Shown piece after piece: positions 1 to 11,312 of a stretch of DNA of 64,000 nucleotides. The stretch is taken from NCBI GenBank assembly GCA_002749535.1, contig MZZL01000409.1, positions 1,867,608 through 1,931,607 on the forward strand, written 5' to 3'. The stretch is from Apophysomyces variabilis. Its lineage: Eukaryota; Mucoromycota; Mucoromycetes; Mucorales; Mucoraceae. The stretch's first letter is position 1. The number at the start of each line of letters is the position of its first letter. The notes beneath the pieces were generated by a model. The model searched no databases, was not told where the DNA came from, and saw only the letters and a list, made by a program, of their open reading frames with translations. Both the position numbers and the translations under genes were made by a program.

Positions 1-907
1 TTGTTAGAATTACTCTTAGTAAGTTAATGTATGGCTTATTGCAGCTATGATGAGTTTGTTACTTCTGAAATCTCTTGGGCAATCCCGCTAATCACGTCGG
101 CTACGGGCGGAGCATAAGGATAAATCGTACAATTCTTGGATAATTGAAGGATGAAAAACAAAAGAAAGGACCTATCCATAGAAGCAAGTAATGGGATATT
201 GACAAATAGCAGGCTAATAACAACCTAAATAATAAGGAATACAACACCTGAGTTTCTAGGTGAACCGCTCACTATGTAATACACATGCACTAGAAAGTCT
301 CCGGGTATAGCTTTCTAGCGAGTCATTTTGGCTTTCGGAAGCATGCAACAAGAATTATAATGCACTCCGTTTCTGCTTTAAGAGAGCTATCAAATTTTGG
401 CAACACCTTGCCAGTAAGTATTGTGGTTGTGCCAGCTAAGACTTGAAATAGGCGGATCTTAGCTTTACTAGATCAGTTGAGCTGGGGCAATTCATAAACA
501 TATGACCTTAAGTGGACCATATGGACCTAATCATAGCCCGAAGCCCAGCAAATCAAAACCGAAGATGGCTTATTCCCAACGCTGATTACTGTATTGTTAT
601 ACTTAACGAGGAATGGCAGGAAATTACTTTTAGGAATAACAAAGCCTCGTGCAGAGCATGCCTCGAGAAATTGAAGATGTTTTGAAACCAAAGAAGAGCA
701 CATGAGAAATTAGCGCCTTAACAAATAGAGACATATATCTAGCTTCGGTGCCTATTTTATGTTTTCTGTGGTTGTTGAAGGCCGTGCTTGCAAAGTTAAC
801 CCAGGAACTTTTGTTCAAGGGAGTACATTTTATTTCAATATCGAACCAATGGAAAACGTTAATACCATCTACGACAATTCGACTAAGCTTGTACACTACA
901 CATCTAC
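1..907. other. Spacer without a recognisable gene
   Basis: Only short overlapping reading frames are present and none resembles a protein family I know. It lies downstream of the 3' end of the LIM-domain gene. I see no tRNA and no long repeat. Confidence 0.5.
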
Positions 908-2559
908 TTATATCTGGCCAAACTGTGTACGCCGTTTTTCAGCTTTTACTTTCCTTTGTTGCTGCAACTGGATAACGTGCGTCTCGCAATATATACGCCT
1001 TTCGAACATGTAATAGACCTCAGTAATTGTACATCGACATATCTACAGTAGTAAAACCTTAGTAAATGTTTACAAACAAGTAACGTACATTGCAGGTAAA
1101 GCATTGCGGATGAAATCTCCATCCCTCAATTGTCTGAGCACATGGTCCCTCGATGGGTTCATCACAAGTTCGACATAAAGAATTATTTAGTTGATGATAA
1201 TGACGTTTGCAGTAAGGCGAATTGTCAAAAACGTAAAAGGTGCTATCCGGAAATGGCTCATGACATGTCTACAAGGCAAATGAGTAATTTATGAGGGGTT
1301 ACTTATAATATATTTACTTGACAACCGAAACACTCGAGGTGCCATTTTCCATGCAATTTTCCATCCATTGCTGATACCGCTTCTCGCTCCACAGGCTGAC
1401 CACATGCCCGGCATTTTGGCAAAAACAAGTTCTTGAAATCGGCACGACAATATACTCGGCCTTGGTATTCCTTATATCCAGTTCGTTCCACATCAATCGG
1501 TTCGAAGCAGTGATAGCATTTCAAATGGCCAGAGTGATAATGGCGACCCAGCGCTTTTATAGGTGTTGTATTGGGTAAAATTGATCGTTCGCTAAACCGA
1601 CAGTTAGTTACCATTTCGCGTCATTCTCTTTGGTTACCATGTTGCACAAATGATTCGTTTTTTTACTACGTTATAGTCTCTCTCGCAGTACAAGTTTCCT
1701 TCATGCTCATGACATCCATGTCTTTGATCTAGCGGTAACCGACAAAGTTTACATGCGAAACAATGCCTATGATATCTCTATTCCTCGTTATATTCCGTAT
1801 ATTTAGTCCATCCTTCTTATACCTTATGTTCATATAGTACAGTTTCGGCTTTGTAACAAAATTCCTCACCGCACACCAAGCAATCTTCTTCTCTATAAGT
1901 ATATCCAACCTTAGAATGATTCCTATTTTGCCCCATGCTGTTAATGAGATCAGCCATCAATGTGTCATGCGCACCGCCAGTAGTTGATTGGCTGAAGTCT
2001 ATGTTGGGTCAGTCTGAATCTAGCAATGCTCAATCTACCTTTATTTCCATATTGCTGATTACACATGTCCCTTGGAGTTTCCTGACGCGGTGATCGATCA
2101 CTTTATCAAACTATAAGAATTGATGAGACAAAACCAAGTTACTTACTACGGAGATGTCGGAGAAGACAGCGATTCTTCTGATCTTGTCGGTGCAGGGGAT
2201 GTACTGTTTTGACGTGGCCTGCTGTAAGGTGCATCGAGAAAATTGTCCACACGGGGCCTAGAGTCGTCCTGAGTCGACAACCCACCCAACTGCGACGGTT
2301 GCTGTTTTTGTCTTTCGTCACCCATACCGCGTCGAGATTTATACATTTCTATTTAGAATTCGGATGAATATTGGACGAACTTGATTGTAGTATTCTAGTC
2401 ACCTTTTTGTCCAGCAAAGATTGGAAGTGAAGGAACTGGTGGTAGGTTTGAACAAGTGTGATCTCCTAACCGGTGGATATGGACATCCTCGCCACAGTCA
2501 GAACATTTAACGGTAGGTAAAACTTGTGATATGCGTTCGTTGCCAATAACTTTGCTCAT
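908..2559 (-). CDS. Four-LIM-domain protein (paxillin/Pxl1-like)
   Basis: Seven exons can be joined by eye: roughly 2559-2403, 2348-2145, 2000-1823, 1777-1638, 1591-1318, 1268-1093 and 1044-908. The start ATG at 2559 opens MSKVIGNERISQ and leads into a small Cys/His cluster (VKCSDCGEDVHIHRLGDHTC), then a Pro/Ser-rich linker. Four consecutive LIM domains follow, each with the CxxC...HxxC...CxxC spacing (starting CLVC, CATC, CRAC and CRTC). The protein ends in a basic tail, KAEKRRTQFGQI. The second Cys of LIM2 (CATC) is split across an intron (1592-1637), which supports the splice choice. Fungal LIM proteins of this layout are cytoskeletal or cell-polarity adaptors; that role is inferred from the family. 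The exact orthologue (Pxl1-like or another LIM adaptor) is not certain. Confidence 0.8.
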
Positions 2560-4800
2560 GCTGATTCAAGGGGCAGATGAGGGAAAAACGGCAGGCGATC
2601 GTATGCATTCCTGTTCGCATTCGAATATAGAGAGTGTATGACACGAACAGGGAAACCTACCATGTGCAAATCGGAGGCTCAAATTGTTCCAAGCAATGAC
2701 AACTACCAAATACATCTTTCGATCATTTTCCTTTTCCAACAACATAAGCGCCGCGCTGATGCCTATATCCAACTACATTACTCGTAACTCGTATGATTTT
2801 CTGGCCATCTCTCACAGAACGGTGTACTTAACGGTATCTCTCTACCTTCTATAACCGATCGTAGCGTCTCCCATGCTCGAGGTAAAGCGGCAGCTCAATT
2901 TCTCTAGCTGGAACCTACTATAGCTCTTTAGAGGTTATATCCTAGCGTCCCGAATGAATTTCACACGAGACTAAAGACTAATGTGTGCTGATTATCCGTA
3001 AACATTAGCCAGTTATGGTTCCCAGATACTGCATAAGACAAGCGGTTTGATACATAGCTCTCCTTGTCCCGATCTCTCAATTCAAGCCAAGCTATTTAAT
3101 ATGGATTCTCCTGGAGCCCTTAAACATCTTCTTATGGCCTAAAAACCTATTAGACAAATAATACTGTTTTGCATAGACGTGTGAAGAAGTGACTATCAGA
3201 ATGCATTGACTATCCTCCTTCTAGAGCGCTAATTTGCAAATGAGAATGGCAAGTACTTATGTATTTGACTACTTGTTTAGATGTTTTTATTTGTTCAGCC
3301 CCACTATAACATGGATCGAACGCTTTCATGGTGAAAAATACTTTTATTAGTAGATGATAATCAATGTACCAAAACAGTGTTATCCCATACATATATTTAA
3401 CCTTGATAAACACTTTGCACATAAACGTCTATGAAACTGCATCATTTACGTCTATTGCAGTATTACTAGTTTACATAGTTTTGCAAAACAAAATGAGTGA
3501 GAGGAAGAGCAGGGGGAATAACCGTATTTCATGTCTTAATGTTAAAGTAATGGTGATCTCAACCTGTGGATGATATCTTTGATTCTTACAGTATGTCTAA
3601 ACCGCTGTGGGGATTCTGCTAATCTAAACCTGCCATCTTAGTCTTAGGCGGGTTACAATAGATAAACCACGGGTAAAGAGTGTGGGTTCTGCAACATTTA
3701 TTAAAAGTTGGCATATTTAGAAGGAAGAAAGATCCTAACTGTTCTTGCCGCAGATGAAAGAGAAGTATTTTCATCCCGGCATTGTTATCCTGTGTTTTTG
3801 TGAAAGAAATGGCGAGCAATTGCCACAGGATTACTGCGGAGCATTTTAAGAAAAAGCAATGGAATTTTCAGATTAGTATGTTATTGGCACTTAGCATCTA
3901 CGTTTCCAACTGAATCAGGCTATGGCATAAGACTATTAAGCTGCTATGAACTCATTTAGTAAAAAGTGCGCGAGGATTGCATAAATGTCCATATTGCCAT
4001 ATGCTACGGACATTACTCTTACAGAGCATTTTTACGTAAATTTTTCCCAGGGTTGTATTGATTTCGTATTTACCGATATAACTTTGTATCCTGATGAAGA
4101 TCGTGTACTCATGAGTATCAACTTTAATTTTGTTACAATATATCCGTGCCACATTGATATTCAGATCGGAAATGCACCAGATCGTTTGTACTACTGAATG
4201 TTACGGAAACAACAACCGCATGTCCAATACCGTTTTGCGATCGATATTCAGGGTCGACCTTCATTCTTTAAGTGGTTTTTTCTTACTATGACCAGACTTC
4301 TTTTGGATCATCGGGAAAGATGGTAAGCAATAAGCCTTATCCATAAGTATTTACTTTGACTGTGATTCCCAAGCACTGAATGCATGTTGATGTTTCCGAT
4401 TGCTCGGGTATAGGACAATATGCGAGTCAAAAGAGTAAATGAGTGAGGCGTGCATTACAGTTGATCCTCAGACCCAAAGCAATAAATTAACCTTTATGGT
4501 GGTAAGCGGACCTTGTACAACACCAACATGGAATCTTTACTTCATAAAGACAATATCTGTAATTACGTTATTACTTAATCACCTTCTTTTTACGAAGGAT
4601 ACACCGTAATGATTTACCGGCGGCGTGCGTTACCCCTTTCACTTAAAGAAACTTTTGCCTTGTGGGGCTTTGGATATTTCAACTTTCCGAAAAGGATCCC
4701 TTGATTTAGTTCTCCGTTCATAATTGACATCTCTATCTTATGGGACACAATATTAGTTTAAATCACCTGTTGAAAACTCGAAGGCTTAGTTAAGCTAGGG
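2560..4800. other. Spacer of 2.2 kb, no supported gene
   Basis: All reading frames are short (at most 70 codons), AT-rich and without recognisable motifs or convincing splice continuity. The right part is presumably promoter sequence for the chitinase gene. Confidence 0.5.
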
Positions 4801-4809
4801 TATATAAAC
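4799..4809 (+). promoter_or_regulatory. TATA box of the chitinase gene
   Basis: A consensus TATATAAA lies about 100 bp upstream of the chitinase ATG at 4905. It is followed by pyrimidine-rich sequence (cttgctcccc ttacctctcc) typical of a fungal transcription start region. It is the clearest core promoter I saw in the window. Confidence 0.6.
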
Positions 4810-4904
4810 CACCCACCTAAGCACTGTTTAGCAAGAACCCCATCCGATATATTTATTCTATAGCTTTGCTTGCTCCCCTTACCTCTCCTTTCACATAAAC
4901 ACAA

Positions 4905-6825
4905 ATGATCTTTTCCAGTACGCAAATTATCAGCATAGCTGTGGCAATTGGTCTATCTTTGAGTGCTCAGGCAGCAAGTTTTCCCGAAGACAACAGCGTG
5001 GTACAATACTGGGGCCAGGTAAGGTGCATTAATCAATACTGACTTTCCTAACCTCACACTTTATTGCAGAATTCTGCAGGCGCCGGCGCCAATGCCCAGA
5101 AACCACTGGCTACTTATTGTGACGATTCGACAGATGCAGTTATTATGTCCTTCGTTTCCGATTTCAACCTTGGTGGTCTACCATCGCTTAACCTTGCCAA
5201 TTCCTGCGATGGTACTTATTTCCCTGGCAGTAATTTACTTACTTGCCCACAAGTCGCGGAAGGTCAGTCCACGATGGCTCGCTTAGCAAATCTGACATCT
5301 CTTTTACAGATATCAAGAAATGCCAGAAAAAGGGTAAAAAGGTACTCTTGTCTCTTGGCGGTGCATCAGGAGCATACGGTTTCCAAAATGATAATCAAGC
5401 TGTCAAATTCGCCGACACCATATGGAATCTGTTTGGCAAAGGCAATAGCAAGACCCGACCTTTTGGCGATGCTGTTGTTGACGGTTTCGACCTGGATATT
5501 GAAGGTGGTGGATCCACAGGCTACGTTGTACGTATCAGATTGCTGATTACTATTAACTGGTTGGAGATAGCAAAGTAACCATCGGATTGCCTAGGCTCTT
5601 GTTAAACAACTCCGCAATCATTTCGCCACGGATTCATCCAAGTCTTATTACATAACTGCTGCACCCCAATGCCCCTTCCCAGATGCCATGCTGGGCTCAG
5701 TTATTAGCTCGGTTGGCTTCGATGCTATCAATGTCCAGTTCTATAACAATTACTGTTCAACCGGAGGCAGTAGCTTTAACATGGACGTCTGGGACAAATG
5801 GGCCAGAGAAACCTCACCGAATAAGAATGTCAAAATCCTTGTTGGTATTCCAGGCTCACCATCTGCTGCTGGCAGTGGATATGTTCCTTTTGAACAACTC
5901 AAGCCAATCATTGAGTCTGTTGCTGCAAAATACAAGAGCTATGGTGGCATTTCCATCTGGGGTGAGTGTGATTAGGTTAAGAGTATGTTACTCGTACTTA
6001 CTTGATCGTTTAGATGCATCCCAATCCTATGGAAACACAGAAATTTCTCCCAACTATGCGGCAGCCGTGGGTAAACTTGTCCATAGTGGATCTTCCTCAG
6101 GAGGCTACAATCCAAGACCTACCAGCACTACTACCAGCACTACTACCAGCACTGCTCCGTCAGCAACCAAATCTTCCCAGTCAAGCCGTCCCACAAAGCC
6201 ATCAAGCAGTAAGGGGTCATTATCCACAAGCTCTGCAGCACCTGCTGCTACCAACAGCCCGTCTTCTACTTGTGCTAAACAAGGTAAAGCATGCACAAAT
6301 GAGGGACAGTACGTCTGCGTCGGCACGAGTTTCGCCATTTGCAATCATGGAAAATGGGTTGTCCAACCCTGCGCTGCCGGGCTTACCTGCTTTTCGACGA
6401 CAGACGCTTCTTCAATCTACTGTGCTCAAGGTACCGGGTCTACCAACAGCTGCGCTATTGCTTCCAACCCTCTATCTGCTGCGGATCCCAACGGTGCCAC
6501 TGCTAAACCATACAGGAGTTCTCGAGTCAATGCAGAACTATCTGTGACGAATTCTGACGCAAATACGTTTGAAGCTGTTATTAATGCCCGCAAACTAGAC
6601 ATCAGACCGTTCAAGAACCAAGTCGTTGTTCAATTCAAGGCTCCTAAAAATATCAAGGTGTCTCATGTGAGCAATGGCAAGGTCAAACAGCAAGGCAGCA
6701 ATGTCAAACTCCAGATCAGAAACCCCCATAAGAAAAGCATGGCTGTTGTATTTACAATCAAGGGTAAAGTGGAATCTGGCGTCTTTGCTGCTCCAGAAGC
6801 CAAGAGCATGAAATTTAGTTATTAA
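4905..6825 (+). CDS. Secreted GH18 class III-type chitinase with Ser/Thr linker and C-terminal binding region
   Basis: Five exons (4905-5018, 5070-5262, 5310-5527, 5595-5961, 6014-6825) join into a 567-aa frame. The protein starts with a hydrophobic signal peptide ([16 protein letters not shown]...) and ends it near AQA. The GH18 barrel follows, with SLGG and the catalytic [10 protein letters not shown]; the acid/base glutamate is about E167. A Thr/Ser-rich linker around residues 330-370 contains short TST repeats. A cysteine-rich module of CBM19 type comes next ([12 protein letters not shown]...), then a C-terminal beta-rich region of about 130 aa. Such enzymes hydrolyse chitin outside the cell or in the wall during growth and autolysis. 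A good TATA box lies 100 bp upstream. Catalytic residues are all present, so it is probably active. Confidence 0.95.
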
Positions 6826-7550
6826 GAGACTATGGATGATATAAAGATGCTAAGTTTATCTATATATATTGCCTGTCGTTGTTAATAAAAGTTAAAGAGA
6901 AAGATTACTCAAACTGCACACTTGTTTCCGAGAAGCAATATACCTCTTTTGCAAAGATGAATGTATAATTGTTCTAACTGCAAATTGTAGGTTAAACATA
7001 CCATGCTTTACTGGTTTTGAAAGTTTACTTGCCTCACTTTGCTATTGTAAACTTCTCACTTGGTGCAGTAACACCACGGTAAACATATCCTCTTTCCATC
7101 AATTAAATCTATACACAATCCAGCACAGTTCAAACAGCTACTGCGAGACTTTAAGAAATACTATGCACCCACGTTTCGCCCGAAACCTCCGTTCCTAGGT
7201 GTATCAATGAATTTCCGACCAATATAGCCCAAGCCTTTAATGCCTGTCTGCCTTTCTTTGCACTAACTGCATGAAATATTCGATTGTGCTCAAATGCAAG
7301 GACGGATAATGAAGATAATTAGATCAATGATTGGTACCGAACAATCACCCAAAGGCTGTTCACTCACTTCCTCTCCCCTGATGCTTGGCAGGCAGCCAAG
7401 AGGATCTCCCTGTTGCCGCTGGTCCCAATTGTTAAACAATGATTCTCCGCTCTCTGGGGAAACAGATAGTCACAGGTCTCGATATTTCCGTACTTATCAG
7501 ACAGTGCAGAAAGCAAGTTCTTTTTTCTGACCGATAAAGCGCACACAACC
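6826..7550. other. Spacer between chitinase and NFU1
   Basis: Shortly after the chitinase stop there is an AT-rich 3' UTR-like stretch with AATAAA (near 6883). The rest is probably the NFU1 promoter. Small frames here (for example 7294-7530) have no motifs. Confidence 0.5.
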
Positions 7551-8403
7551 ATGTCCATGAGAACAATGTTGATGCATTTGACAAGATCAAGCACTATGGG
7601 CTTACGCCTTGCTATGAGATTACCAAATATCCAAAGACGAACTGTGTTATCGAGCGCCATGACTAATCCAACGCTTCGCCAACCGCTTATGAGAACAAAA
7701 GCGCTACTTGGTAGCCAACAAGGTGGAATCCATACATTTGCGTTAGTTGACATCGCTAACCTGACTAGTTCGTACAATGTTTATCCAAACCGAAAGAACG
7801 CCAAACGACGATTCACTCAAATTTATTCCCGGTGTACCCGTCATGGAGTCTGGCTCGGCTGAATTCCTCGACGTACGCAGTTCTATGAAGTCACCGTTGG
7901 CAAAACAGCTATTTCAAATAGATGGAGTTGCTGGAGTCTTTTTTGGACCTGACTTCATTACTATCTCCAAGGATCCTAATAGCGAATGGCAGCTGATGAA
8001 ACCAGATGTTTATGCTGCTATCATGGATTATTTCTCATCAGGCCAGCCCATCATGTATGACGAGGCAGATCTGGCAGCCAGTGATACAGCAATTCATCCG
8101 GACGATTCTGAGGAAGTACAAATGATCAAAGAGCTTTTAGACACACGCATCCGACCTGCTATCCAAGAAGACGGTGGTGACCTTGAGTTTTGCGGATTTG
8201 AGGAAGGCATCGTCAAGATTAAACTCAAAGGCAGTTGTCGCGGATGTGACAGCTCGATTATAACCTTGAAAAATGGTATTGAAAATATGCTGATGCACTA
8301 TATCCCGGAAGTTGAGGGAGTGGAACAAGTCATCGATGAGACCGAAGCTGTGGCGTTGCAGGAATTCGATAAACTAGAGAAAAGGCTAGGAGAAAAGAAT
8401 TGA
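7551..8403 (+). CDS. NFU1: Mitochondrial Fe-S scaffold protein NFU1
   Basis: Two exons, 7551-7722 and 7769-8403, give about 268 aa. The first about 57 residues are Arg/Ser/Met-rich and fit a mitochondrial presequence. The NFU N-terminal domain begins at VRTMFIQTE (intron 7723-7768 joins SQQ to VRTM). The NifU-like C-terminal domain carries the cluster-binding C214-x2-C217 in GSCRGCDSS. The family delivers 4Fe-4S clusters to mitochondrial enzymes such as lipoyl synthase and complex II. An alternative start at 7557 would remove two residues. The splice choice is supported by the 46-nt intron, which is the only one restoring frame with GT/AG ends. Confidence 0.95.
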
Positions 8404-9392
8404 TGTTCTTAATGGCTGTAATTAGGAAAAAAAAACAAGCAAACAAAAAGATTGGAAGCGGACTATATGTTCAGGAAATGGTATAGGACGGCATGTATTT
8501 AAAGATAATAGTTGAAAAAAAATTATGATGGGTTCATGAAATAGGGATAAGTAAACCTATCACAACATGCTGGGTTGAGGTTTATGGATAGGATAAAGCT
8601 ATGTTTGAACTTGACGAAATGCACAAGCCTTGAAAGAAACAACCAATACGGACGCTATCGGAAACCGCAGCCTTGTATCGTGTAATGGAAGCCTGATTGT
8701 CTGCTGCACTACCATCTTGGTGAAACACACGGTGGAAATGCATACAATGAACTACTCGCAGTAGCTTCTCAGTACCATTTTACAGTCGAGCTCTGTCTTG
8801 TACCTGTACGATGGAATGTCGTAGCAGGAAGTCGACACGTTATTCTTAACCTTCCTTGCAATATATCTTCCACCCGAAATATTCATTAACTGCAGTGCTT
8901 GTATCTTGACTGTGTTTATCATCATATAAAACTTGATCATGGATGGCTTTTATGTTTTTCGAAGTAGAATATACAGTTGATGCTTGTTGCTTGCTGACGA
9001 GCTCTGAGATGGGCCAAGTGCAATCTTCTATATTTTACACAAAGAACGGGATAAAACTAACTTAACCTATGCCTTTGATACATCGTAGGTTAGTGCTTTA
9101 ATTTCGTTTCAGTGACCTGGAATAGTAACGACTTTGCGCCTTCCGCATGTAAAGAAGGCTATTCACATGGAAATCTTCAGCCGAAAACTATACATGACGA
9201 ACAGAAACCTTCTGCCTACGCAATCAATGACAGTGAAGTGTATGTCACTCCTGGCTGCTATCCCTTCCCACCGAAAGAGCGCGATAACTATGACTCTCTA
9301 CAGCATGGTAGCGCAATCAATAGTCCTCCAATCGGACGAATACATAGCTACTCCAACTTTTGCTCCATCGAGGTATATGAAAGATGATGTCT
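8404..9392. other. Spacer with a possible small reading frame
   Basis: A frame at 9112-9387 (+) encodes about 90 aa rich in Pro, Tyr and Ser and abuts the 3' end of the prefoldin gene tail to tail. It lacks its own ATG at the 5' end; a spliced start near 8939 is possible but weak. I do not recognise it. The rest shows nothing. Confidence 0.3.
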
Positions 9393-9900
9393 TTAATCTT
9401 TCTCTAAGTTGATCGCATTACCGAATTTTGCGTACAATGACTTCTTCAACTCATCCATCTTGCTATGAACACTATCTATGTTAGACTGGATAGTTTCCAA
9501 GTCAAGACCAATCTTTTCAGATTCTTTGGCGACTCGTTCGAGGGCATCGGATACGGGAACGTGAACAAAGGCATCGCCAATCTTGTGCCTTACTAACTCG
9601 TCCTCATCAGCCAGCTCAAGCTCCATAGACACGTCGTCTAGATATTCTTTTTCTTGCTACAGACGCCTTTAACAAATTTACTTTTACCAGGTTGCGTTAC
9701 CTTCATTTTTTCATATCGCTCTTCGAGATCATCAATGTTGGCATTAAGCTTGCTGAATTCGTTGATCAATTGTTGGTCTTTCCACGTCACTTCGACATCG
9801 GTGTCACTTTCTTCTTTTTGACTTAGCTAAACAGGATCAGCATAAGATCAGATAAGGTCACCTTTTTATTCGTCTTATTTACCATACGGATGCTTGACAT
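9393..9900 (-). CDS. GIM3: Prefoldin subunit 4
   Basis: Three exons (9900-9862, 9826-9701, 9656-9393) join into a protein of about 142 aa. Characteristic features are the N-terminal helix TDVEVTWKDQQLINEFSKLN, the central hairpin region ELADEDELVRHKIGDAFVHV and the C-terminal coiled coil ending in LKKSLYAKFGNAINLEKD. The beta-type prefoldin layout (coiled coil - hairpin - coiled coil) is complete. Prefoldin binds nascent actin and tubulin and hands them to the CCT chaperonin. The start at 9900 is the ATG before MSSIRMVNK; an in-frame extension upstream to 10023 looks non-coding. Gene symbol follows yeast usage. Confidence 0.92.
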
Positions 9901-11230
9901 GATGCACGAACGGATGGAAAAATGAGCAGGAAACAACTGATGGATAACGTTTGACGCGAAGGTTACTGGGTTTTCCGTTGAGATTAAAAAATGCTGAGAG
10001 CAGAGTTGGAGAGCATTTGCCAATCAAATCAAGACATTGATACGTTAAGAATAATGGATACCAAGAACAAGCATATGATTATGTTATTGTCTTTGTCTTT
10101 TTAAATATGGATAGAGGAAGTAGCACGTTGCTAACGTGGAATTACTCCTAACTCTCATAAGGCATGAGAAAACGAACTAGCCACAAGCCAATATTCTCTT
10201 CACAACCAGGACAGCAGCGAGGATTAAGTACAGCCAACATAATTTTTGCTCTTTACCGTAATAACAAGAAAATACACCTCTTTGAGCTCCTTTTTCTAAA
10301 AAGGAAAAAGGAAACTGTCGTTAGTTGGACCAATTAAAAGGAAGGTTCGCACTTACTGTTTGGTGGCGCCACTCTCAATTGGATCTGCCTTTAGGAAAAA
10401 GAAGATCTGCGCTCATGGATAAATGAGATGTGGAGACTATCTTATTATATAGATGCAAAATCCCTTTTAGTGACATTTGTAGTTAGCAAATAAGATGGAT
10501 ACCTTGATATCTTTTATTTGCTGCTGACGGAAAATGCTGCCGCCCGTGCGGACACCAGCATCCTAGCTAATACATCATAGGTATTGGTAAGGGCAATACA
10601 TAGTTCCGGAAATGTTCATTCACCATAAGAAATTCACTGACCCACTGTACGAGATGTTCGCCTGCCTACCATTGTAGACTCTAAAAGAACCGAACATTAG
10701 GAACGATACGGCACTAATCTGCCTAATTGTTTTATGCTTTTTTGGAATTTGACACTTATATCGTTGTAACTGAAGCTAAAAGTAACACTCAGCAACATAA
10801 GCTTATGCTATCCATGAAAGCAGAATACGAATTCTTGAACATTAGTTTGCGCATGTTTCGAATGGTTTGCGTTCATGCATACTTGATCTTTCCATGGACG
10901 CAAAAGCTATTTAGAGTAGCGTAAAACATTATTTAATACACAGCCATACAGATCGTTCCCTAAAAGTATTGACGGTCAAGTAGAGACAGTAACAATAGTA
11001 GGAAACGATAAAGTAGAAGGTAGACAGATGACAATCTTTATTCTCCTTGATATACCCAATATCTAGACGTTTCGGGATTGACTTAAATCTATATACCCTG
11101 TTAAGAAGATAGAATAACAGAAATAAAGCAAGTGAGACCCATCATATCTCGTAGTGCATGGTCTGAATGAACGAGGAGAGCTTGATTGGAAAAAAAAGTT
11201 TGTGTAACGTAAAGAAAAAAATTATAAAAC
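9901..11230. other. Spacer, no supported gene
   Basis: AT-rich, with pyrimidine/purine tracts around 10280-10400. Short frames, including 10727-10924, have no motifs. Probably the prefoldin promoter plus intergenic DNA. Confidence 0.45.
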
Positions 11231-11312
11231 TGAGGACTGCGAGATTCGAACTCGCGCCACCGAAGTGAACAGGGCCTAAACCTGTCGCCTTAGACCGCTC
11301 GGCCAAATCCCC
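11231..11312 (-). tRNA. tRNA-Leu (anticodon UAG)
   Basis: The minus strand folds into a type II tRNA of about 82 nt. The acceptor stem pairs GGGGATT with AGTCCTC, with G-T wobbles. The D-arm carries TGGCCGAGCGGTC, the anticodon stem is ACAGG/CCTGT with loop TTTAGGC, there is a long variable arm (TCACTTCGGTG), and the T-arm is GCGAG-TTCGAAT-CTCGC. The anticodon is TAG, decoding CUN leucine. No intron and no encoded CCA. A box B-type GTTCGAATC is present. Confidence 0.93.

Noticed and set aside
5683..6825. Long plus-strand frame covering the chitinase C-terminal half without introns
   Set aside because: It reads the wrong frame through chitinase exon 4 and then the right one in exon 5; the spliced model is correct.
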